From the NCBI GenBank assembly GCA_943736015.1, contig OX031057.1, forward strand, positions 41,998,501 to 42,062,500: a DNA stretch of 64,000 bases, given 5' to 3'. Shown piece after piece: positions 61,001 to 64,000 of this stretch (its first letter is position 1; each line of letters opens with the position of its first letter). Under the pieces are notes generated by a model. That model was not told where the DNA came from. It did no database searches and worked only from the letters and a program-made list of their open reading frames with translations. Source of the stretch: Tridacna crocea (taxonomy: Eukaryota; Mollusca; Bivalvia; Cardiida; Cardiidae). Made by a program: the position numbers and the translations under genes.

Positions 61001-62826
61001 GTTTTTAGTGCAATGCAACAACTATGCAAAAAATCTCAGTATTTCAAAGTTAGGCCCCCCCCCCCCGCCCCCATCTTGAAATGCTTCCTACGTGCCTGCA
61101 TATTCAGCAAATACTTGAAATCCAAAAAAGGCAGTTAAAAATCATTTTCGATTGAAATATGCCAGAGTAATATCGGACAGTCAAGATCCATGGTCAGTTT
61201 GTATGTTACGTTCAATCTGAATCTGATGTGATCTACATATACATTGTGAGGAAAAACACATTAGGTCGCGCTTAGCAAAATATGACACTTTGCTATGTAC
61301 ATTTCATATTCTTTCTAACTCAAGTGGGGTGTCTAGTTCGATAGGTGGTTACATTAATTAGATCAATAGAGTTTAAATGTCACACATGTTTTACTTTGAA
61401 CTTTTAACCCGCAAACTGCCAAATAAGTTAAACAGAACATTTTCAGCAAAAAGTGAACACCCTGTCCCAAATATTGCGAAATCTAAACTCTTTTTGCAAT
61501 GGAAAAGAAATCGGCATATCAGTCAGTGTAGATTAAAGATCATACCCCACATCCTGTTGTCTGATCTCGATATTCACTGTCTGTGACAGTGTAGTCTACA
61601 TCTCGTTTAGAAGCCTAGTTGTGGCTTTCAATTTCTTTTAGAATGTTATAAATATGTAACGGTAATCATTCAGATGAAGTAATGTGAGCACACATTGAGT
61701 TTTTCCCCTCTTGGTTCATATTCACCGATTATTACTAGTATTAAGAACAGGCTCGGTCTTATTATAAAGAATCCTCTAAATTTGAAAGAAAAACAGCTTG
61801 TAGTTTTGGATAGCCAATCAGATGTCGTATCAATTTCTAAATTTAGCTTTGGACTCAGAATTGATTAATAACGGTTGGTAAATATGGACCTTAGTGTGGA
61901 TTAGAAAACATTTTAAAAATACCAGACGACATCGAAAATGTTATATTGAACACTGTATTGCAAGCTTAACAAAGGGCTTATAATCCGAATGTAAACACAA
62001 GTGAACAATAGAGATATTTCTTTTTCAATCTATAAGTCTTTTGTCAAACCATATGGAAGGCCAGGTTACAAAGGTGACGTCATAAAAAGATAAACTTACT
62101 GGCTCGTGTCGATGAACGAAACACTGATGTTGCTCCTTTTCCCACAATATTTTCAAATAACCACAAGACAAAACCCATTACTTGGACTTAAAACTAATCT
62201 GAAGTTAAAAAACACTTTTATTGTGAACAAGTCCAAAGATTTGCTGTTTGGTGAAGAGTTACCTTACTTTAATGAGGAATCAGAACTAAAACCAGTGTGA
62301 TGAACTACAAGAACTGTCTCATCAAAACGTATATAGACGGCTCGTCTGCTCAGTTAATGTTGAAGGTGTGCTTAACTCTTTACCAACAATCCACAGTTTT
62401 AACGACCCAGCACAAGAAGACATTCGAAAGAGGATAAGGTGCTGGTTAACCAATATTTTCTCACAATATTTTCTACGCAATCAAAGACACGACTCATCAT
62501 TCGAGCAACATTTAACTTGTCATCTGCAAATGCTTTCAATCTGGGCTAGTTCAAATTCTGCTCCTTTGGTAAAGATTTAGTTGGGTAGAATTACCATTAT
62601 CATCATCATCATCATCAATAACAAGACAGTACACTGCACTTACATTTTGTTTCCCTGGAGTTAATCCACGCATTTCGTAAAACTCCTCAAATATCGGAGA
62701 GTCCCTCATGATAATACCAGACATCTTATGAACAAAACCAATCCCACAGCTGAACTTTTGGCCTCCCAGAAGACAACGTTGAATGTCCAGACCAAAATCG
62801 TTACTTGTTCGTTTTAAATTTCTCAA
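44049..62826 (-). CDS. Spliced gene of unknown function, seven in-phase exons
   Basis: Exons read right to left: 62644-62826, 57410-57497, 56680-56799, 51057-51229, 50444-50657, 46554-46665, 44049-44307. Every junction is GT-AG and every phase matches, giving at least 382 residues. Order: an N-terminal part with CLLGGQKFSCGIGFVHKMSG and FEEFYEMRGLTPGKQN; a Ser/Pro/Arg-rich disordered stretch (PRSPSAKSVPRAPSIRS); a Lys-rich basic linker; a helical block (AWMKHADKADRKVIERILKM to GQLMGMTVESKRKRLKEVIN); and a Trp/His-rich C-terminus (NQWMFSTWHHLPEYHDD, then HYIRPHAGIPRHFTIHPDW). No signal peptide or membrane segment is seen. I do not recognise the family. The helical block faintly recalls the C-terminal helices of TBATA/SPATIAL, and the Trp-rich end resembles ciliary proteins in style only; both are untested. 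The 5' end is open: no ATG in frame precedes the first exon. The gene is convergent with stomatin. Confidence 0.85.
44475..44575. repeat. Possible family I hairpin remnant
   Basis: TTAACTTTTAATCTTAGCTG then AGACTTCACAGACTGCATAG TGTGATCT resembles the hairpin at 53871 and a weak trace at 1354-1420. Confidence 0.3.
44585..45235 (+). mobile_element. Family C-type element with four about 170-bp units
   Basis: Units start GGCTACTTGCACT or relatives (44580, 44745, 44915, 45100) and carry AAATTCTT.TCTGAAA and CTGATCAGATTT.GAAATAA. The end hairpin AGGGCCATCTTGGCCCTTTT G closes it. The start is not recognisable. Confidence 0.6.
45236..46440. other. Intron of the - strand gene, no feature seen
   Basis: AT-rich. 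No repeat ends recognised except a decayed A-like core near 46445-46500 (GATTGTGGCATAAGGAGCGC). Confidence 0.45.
46554..46665 (-). CDS. Unknown gene, exon 6
   Basis: 112 nt between CATTTTCTTTCAG and GTAAGT read RQVALDFFNSLAGGQLMGMT then VESKRKRLKEVINTLE. It continues the helical block and ends two bases into an Asn codon. Confidence 0.88.
46860..47453 (+). mobile_element. Partial and complete family A MITEs
   Basis: 46860-46990 has the core GCTAGTAACAAGC and no right arm. 47234-47453 is bounded by TTAA but has lost about 10 bp on one side of the palindrome (GGGAAAAAATGCTGGTAACC). Confidence 0.75.
47690..48665. other. Intron sequence, no feature seen
   Basis: Only short frames and AT-rich tracts are present. 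Confidence 0.45.
48670..48809 (+). mobile_element. Family A right half
   Basis: Starts inside the palindrome (ATTTTCTCCTTTTCCCACAA) and ends GTAATGAGTTAA. The left half is deleted cleanly at the palindrome centre. Confidence 0.75.
48810..49390. other. Intron sequence, no feature seen
   Basis: No exon or repeat recognised. Confidence 0.45.
49394..49635 (+). mobile_element. Family A TTAA MITE with internal CA microsatellite
   Basis: Complete. CTTCACAAAACAAA, the usual sequence after the palindrome, has grown into about 14 CA units (49523-49551). Confidence 0.9.
49749..50183. mobile_element. Two decayed family A MITEs
   Basis: 49749-49966 (+) keeps both ends, but the palindrome is mostly lost. 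50036-50183 (-) keeps its first arm and the core GCTGGTTACCAGC, then is cut by a family M repeat. Confidence 0.65.
50184..50375. repeat. Family M repeat
   Basis: TAATCATGGATCCATTAAAT through GACCTGTGCACACTGCACAG GCTGACCTGGGTC to CCCCTTTTCACAAAGCA. It ends about 70 bp before an exon of the - strand gene. Confidence 0.55.
50444..50657 (-). CDS. Unknown gene, exon 5: helical block
   Basis: 214 nt encode PQPAFEAALRPEAVPQAEAW, MKHADKADRKVIERILKMAS, SKHKLENSLRNTLLPDAKES and VEKWLKGANES. The heptad-like spacing predicts amphipathic helices. The acceptor is TCTTTCTGCAG and the donor is GTGAGT. Confidence 0.88.
51057..51229 (-). CDS. Unknown gene, exon 4: basic linker
   Basis: 173 nt encode PNIPLKSTSERAESRNGLQK, SVPMLPKSAELKPKVQPKLQ and RSKTMMVPSKKVPEAQL between CTTTTTCAG and GTATGT. 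A family A MITE lies 25 bp upstream of the acceptor on the coding strand (51255-51475). Confidence 0.87.
51255..51475 (+). mobile_element. Family A TTAA MITE beside an exon
   Basis: Complete on the right; the left palindrome arm lost about 9 bp (CATTGTCAGAAAATGCTGG), so the stem is shortened. It is 25 bp from the exon at 51057-51229. Confidence 0.87.
51472..51632 (+). mobile_element. Decayed family A MITE, chained
   Basis: Shares TTAA with the copy at 51255. Left-arm sequence GATCTTGACTTTTAACAAAC appears at one end and its reverse-type GTTAAAACTATGGATTGTGT at the other, so it has two like arms. Confidence 0.55.
51651..51879 (-). mobile_element. Family A MITE, first of a same-orientation pair
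   Basis: The left end is TTAG, otherwise complete; the core is GCTGGTAACCAGC. Its end TTAA is shared with the next copy. Confidence 0.88.
51876..52107 (-). mobile_element. Family A MITE, chained
   Basis: Complete but diverged in the last arm (GATCATTGAACCTCGGAAAT). Confidence 0.85.
52331..52564 (+). mobile_element. Family A TTAA MITE
   Basis: Complete; an extra TTTGGTAA splits the loop (GCTGGTAATTTGGTAAACAG), an unusual enlarged loop. Confidence 0.85.
52684..52921 (-). mobile_element. Family A MITE, reversed
   Basis: Both TTAA ends are decayed. GTCATAGTATGC has inserted within the first arm; the core palindrome is good. Confidence 0.75.
53106..53342. mobile_element. Family A MITE with two like arms
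   Basis: Both flanks of the palindrome are right-arm sequence (GGAAAGCATTTGCAGATGAC on one side, TTTTGTTAATTGTTTGCAAG on the other), so the whole 230 bp is self-complementary. The core is AGTACTGGTTACCAGCACTT. Confidence 0.75.
53339..53568 (+). mobile_element. Family B TTAA MITE chained to a family A copy
   Basis: Complete with the core GAAATTGCTCGTAACGAGCA, a clean model of family B. It shares its first TTAA with the A copy. Confidence 0.9.
53625..53722. mobile_element. Family D fragment
   Basis: CCTGCAAAATGCAAAAAGGG GCATT and AGATCAGCCTGCTAGTCTG match the left part of the element at 36328. Confidence 0.55.
53826..54040. mobile_element. Family I TTAA element with central hairpin
   Basis: TTAACCCTCTGACTGCTTAT start and AGCAGGATAAGAGTTAA end. 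The hairpin (53871-53932) pairs CGGACAGTGTAGATC with GATCTACGCTGTCCG and AGACTGCA with TGCAGTCT. Third hairpin family using TTAA. Confidence 0.65.
54058..54478. mobile_element. 421-bp TIR element (family J)
   Basis: The ends GTTGCAGCATCTTTGCAAGC and, inverted, CTGCAACATCATCTTTGCGA run into matching AGCCAAGG, ACGAT.CACTA and ACC.TTGGC blocks for about 70 bp. The interior is unique here. Confidence 0.65.
54607..54916 (+). mobile_element. Family A MITE carrying a small hairpin insertion
   Basis: TTAA-bounded; the CTGCAAAT|GCTTTC junction of the right arm is split by the 54787-54867 hairpin. Confidence 0.8.
54787..54867. mobile_element. Small hairpin element, about 75-80 bp, copy 1
   Basis: AGTTTACTTCCAAAACCTC pairs with GAGGTTTTGTAAGTAAAC, and AAGCTTGTAACAAGCT is the tip. 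Because the host MITE sequence is known, the limits are firm; CAAAAT/CAAAT may be the target duplication. Confidence 0.75.
55007..55077. mobile_element. Small hairpin element, copy 2
   Basis: GTCAGTTTACTTCAAAAACT ... ATTTTGAAGTAAACCGAC with tip AAGCTTGTTTCAAG. Same plan as copy 1, about 140 bp away, with different stem sequence but preserved pairing. Confidence 0.75.
55190..55419 (+). mobile_element. Family A TTAA MITE
   Basis: Complete, CCTGGTTTTTACGGCCCTGA subtype, core GCTTGTAACCAGC. Confidence 0.9.
55425..55612. repeat. Family M repeat, weak copy
   Basis: Has GTCAGCCTGTGTAATTGG ATTAGG and a GACCGGGGTTGATACAATG block. Confidence 0.35.
55832..56018 (+). mobile_element. 187-bp TIR element with poly-G blocks, copy 1
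   Basis: The ends CAGGCACGTAGGAAGCATTT and, inverted, CAGGCCCATAGGAACAGGGG are flanked by GGATA on both sides (827-831 and 56019-56023 positions). Two long G/C runs lie inside each end. An inverted second copy is at 60926-61098. Confidence 0.75.
56166..56679. other. Intron sequence, no feature seen
   Basis: No recognised repeat or exon. Confidence 0.45.
56680..56799 (-). CDS. Unknown gene, exon 3: Ser/Pro/Arg-rich linker
   Basis: 120 nt between TTCTTTTAG and GTATGT encode GPPVPRSPSAKSVPRAPSIR then SVGSPKPASRMSRMSRELS. It is rich in SP and RxxS motifs typical of phosphorylated disordered regions. Phases in and out are both 1. Confidence 0.85.
56827..57355. repeat. Scattered remnants of family A
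   Basis: 56827-56965, 57090-57140 and 57270-57345 keep single blocks such as TACCAAACAGTCATG, GACAAAATTTTAGACTTGTT and GATGACCCTAAGAAAAAAGC; none can fold. Confidence 0.45.
57410..57497 (-). CDS. Unknown gene, exon 2 seen
   Basis: The acceptor CTATCTTTTTCAG precedes 88 nt reading MFNRWKIPDRIIDSAPVGLQ then SGGLEDIPE, ending in phase 1 at donor GTACCT. The first codon is ATG, so an alternative start here cannot be excluded. Confidence 0.82.
57780..57900 (-). repeat. Family A left remnant
   Basis: AACCCTTTACCAGGCAACAA AATTTTAG and CAAAGCATTAGAGGAC are the reversed right arm; the palindrome is gone. Confidence 0.5.
57986..58039 (+). repeat. CT microsatellite, about 27 units
   Basis: Uninterrupted TC repeats from 57986 to 58039. 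Confidence 0.97.
58615..58820 (-). mobile_element. Family A MITE, reversed, diverged
   Basis: Left end eroded, core TGTTGGTTACCAGCA, right end GGTAAAGGGTTAA; a tandem CTTTTATAAACAGTTATAAA sits in the first arm. Confidence 0.7.
58996..59225 (+). mobile_element. Family A TTAA MITE, near-consensus
   Basis: Complete; palindrome near-perfect (GCTGGTTACCAGC). Confidence 0.9.
59384..59465 (+). repeat. Tandem duplication of about 40 bp
   Basis: AATAGCCTCAATTGTTAGAC TGTATGGCGTATTTAAGG occurs twice (59384 and 59426), differing at two or three bases, with a G run between. Confidence 0.85.
59520..59740 (-). repeat. Possible SINE-like repeat
   Basis: On the - strand, GAAGGTCGTGGGTTAAACCC is a B-box-like stretch; no A box is clear. 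Weak. Confidence 0.25.
60091..60318 (+). mobile_element. Family A TTAA MITE with damaged left stem
   Basis: Ends intact; the left palindrome arm reads ATTGTAAAGAGTACATGCTC, the right arm is near-consensus. Confidence 0.85.
60375..60714. mobile_element. Two decayed family A MITEs, chained and inverted
   Basis: 60375-60532 (-) ends GACTTTTTAGCGGTAAATGACTAA. 60529-60714 (+) ends TTGGTAAAGTGTTAA and has the variant core TGCTGGTGGTAACGAGCA. Confidence 0.6.
60926..61098 (-). mobile_element. 173-bp TIR element with poly-G blocks, copy 2
   Basis: CAGGCCCGTAGGAACAGGGG to CTTCCTACGTGCCTG, the reverse of the 55832 copy, sharing TTTTTAGTGCAATGCAACAA. The flanks do not show a clean duplication. Confidence 0.75.
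61105..62095. other. Intron or intergenic sequence, no feature seen
   Basis: No exons of the - strand gene or repeat ends recognised. Confidence 0.4.
62100..62580 (+). mobile_element. Partial and diverged family A MITEs beside the 5' exon
   Basis: 62100-62265 keeps CTCCTTTTCCCACAATATTT and a GAAGAGTTAC end. 62371-62580 keeps both ends, but the centre reads GCTGGTTAACCAATA. A TCATCA run (62598-62617) separates it from the exon at 62644. Confidence 0.65.
62644..62826 (-). CDS. Unknown gene, most 5' exon seen
   Basis: The frame reads LKRTSNDFGLDIQRCLLGGQ, KFSCGIGFVHKMSGIIMRDS, PIFEEFYEMRGLTPGKQN and meets donor AAT|GTAAGT, phase 0. The right-hand limit is uncertain: the frame stays open to about 62868, with no clear acceptor and no ATG before the internal Met in HKMSG. 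More exons probably lie upstream. Confidence 0.7.
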
Positions 62827-62868
62827 GCGCAGTCGTATGTATGTTTTAATTTTAAATTCTACTCAGAG

Positions 62869-64000
62869 TCGTATTTTGTATATGTCAACAAAACGATTGC
62901 ATTTTGAATGACGTAAAATTCCAATCACATAATGTTCTTCATATACATACAAGAAAATAGGCAAAAATCAATTGCTGGCCAACTGAAATGTAGAGGAAAG
63001 AATAATACACTGACACGATGTCTAACGATTTTGTTGAAAGTTATACGAACCGAGATCTCTAAATTGGTGAAAAAGAAAAAATTATGTTAGAGAGCGGACA
63101 CTAAGTAGCTTTACCCTTTTAAGTTTTCCTTATTACCCAATAAGAGACAATCTGACGAATACAACAGCATCTCATGAAATGGCTTTTGTCAAGGTTGCTG
63201 TCTTGAAGGTTTGAATTTAGACCAATTATGCGTATATCAAAATACATCACAGCCAAACCCGAACTTGACCAAAGACCTAAAAGGACATGTATGTATCGAA
63301 ATTAAGAAGTATTGCCGATAACAAACCTACAGGCTTCAGCGTCTTTAACCCATAGGCTATTTATTTAAACTGAATTTAGAAGTAGGCCTATTGCTGATAA
63401 CGACGCCAAGTTTTACAGTCCTTTACCCATAGAAGAACTTTCACAAATGCATTGAATTTAGAAGTATTGCTGATAACGACGCTAAGTTTCTTTATCCTTT
63501 AGTCCATAGAAGATAGTGGATATATCGAAATGTAAAAGTACTGCCGATAAAGACGCCGGGTTTCATTGTCTTTTAGCCAACAGAAGGTCATGTATGAAGT
63601 AGTATAGCACAGCAATTGGCACTAAATTACTTTTTTAACGATTCAATCAAATTTCCTCACCTAATCACCGTAAAATACCAATTACGGACCAAATACAGTG
63701 AAGCATTGACCACGTTCTTTAAGGCCACAGAACTTGCAGTATAGGTGAGACAGACATACCTTTCGGCCCATACCAAATATGCCTAGAGTATGGAGAGACC
63801 TAAATTTATGAATTCAAAATCATCATAGACACCGTATTTCAAAATATCAGTGCCAGTACACGAAACAGTTTCACTCAGCGAAATGATCAAAATCTTTATC
63901 ACCATTTTAAGGCTTTTTGTTAAGTACTATAACACGAACTCTCATTTCACAAGACACTGGACAGTGTAGAACCAGTGTAGATTAGGGCCTTTATTCCCTA
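62869..64000. other. Upstream of the - strand gene, no certain feature
   Basis: Blocks such as GAATTTAGAAGTATTGCTGATAACGACGC repeat loosely three or four times (about 63305, 63375, 63455, 63525), each with CTTTAGCCCATAGAAG-like text and 80-100 bp apart: a decayed tandem array. Further 5' exons of the gene may lie here but none is clear. Confidence 0.4.

Noticed and set aside
4991-62580. A recurring peptide in many short frames (VENIVGKGENAGYQHFLLFP and FADDKIKV) that looks like a protein family
   Set aside because: Every instance is a translation of the family A MITE arms and palindrome, on both strands; the palindrome makes each strand read alike. There are no splice sites and no conserved start, so it is not a gene family.
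63760-63771. Possible first exon ATG GGC CGA AAG with donor GTATGT on the - strand
   Set aside because: It ends in phase 0, and no acceptor with matching phase precedes the exon at 62644-62826, so I cannot connect it to the gene.
1-64000. CRISPR array, operons, tRNA or rRNA genes, integrated virus-like elements
   Set aside because: Regular repeats here are transposon arms or internal units without spacers; no RNA gene with full boxes was found; no capsid, integrase or reverse-transcriptase motif was seen in any frame.

Overview
The window looks like AT-rich intronic and intergenic DNA from a marine invertebrate, most likely a bivalve mollusc. This rests on the style of the dispersed repeats (elements beginning AGCTCACCTGAGC and ending in a GGACCATCATGGTCC hairpin, and dense TTAA-flanked hairpin MITEs) and on split genes with GT-AG introns several kb long. 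The assignment is inference. I see no bacterial-type genes, rRNA or retrovirus-like sequence.

Two spliced genes lie tail to tail. On the + strand a stomatin-family gene runs from a possible first exon at 2316 through six well-supported exons between 17572 and 34747, with a poly(A) signal at 37377. The six exons give 234 residues covering nearly the whole prohibitin/SPFH domain and the C-terminal oligomerisation segment. The exon for the membrane hairpin was not found. On the - strand a second gene runs from about 62826 down to a stop codon at 44049. Its seven exons join in perfect phase into a protein of at least 382 residues that I cannot name.

Two further coding remnants are seen. One is an open frame of 188 codons on the - strand at 10844-11410 with no recognised family. 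The other is a decayed zinc-finger (TTF/BED-like, hAT-associated) gene fragment at 32131-32662, split by a 104-bp hairpin element that left a 7-bp target duplication.

The rest is a layered record of DNA transposons. Family A (about 60 full or partial copies, about 229 bp, TTAA ends, 60-nt central palindrome) and its cousin family B (5 copies) fill introns and the 3' UTR. Larger elements with hairpins at both ends and internal 120-170-bp tandem units (families C, E, F, O) occupy 2.7-4.3, 12.5-15.9, 18.5-19.8, 27.0-27.9, 30.1-31.5, 37.5-39.1, 40.2-41.4 and 44.6-45.2 kb. Nesting is common: a 958-bp Mutator-like element inside a B copy, a 1,507-bp TIR element inside an E copy that itself sits in a TTAA element, and small hairpins inside A copies.

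The most interesting signal is structural. The palindromes of A/B, and the end hairpins of the C/E/F elements, change sequence between copies but keep pairing, with matched changes on both arms. No protein-coding system that I would call new is supported; the novelty here is in the mobile DNA and its closeness to exons.
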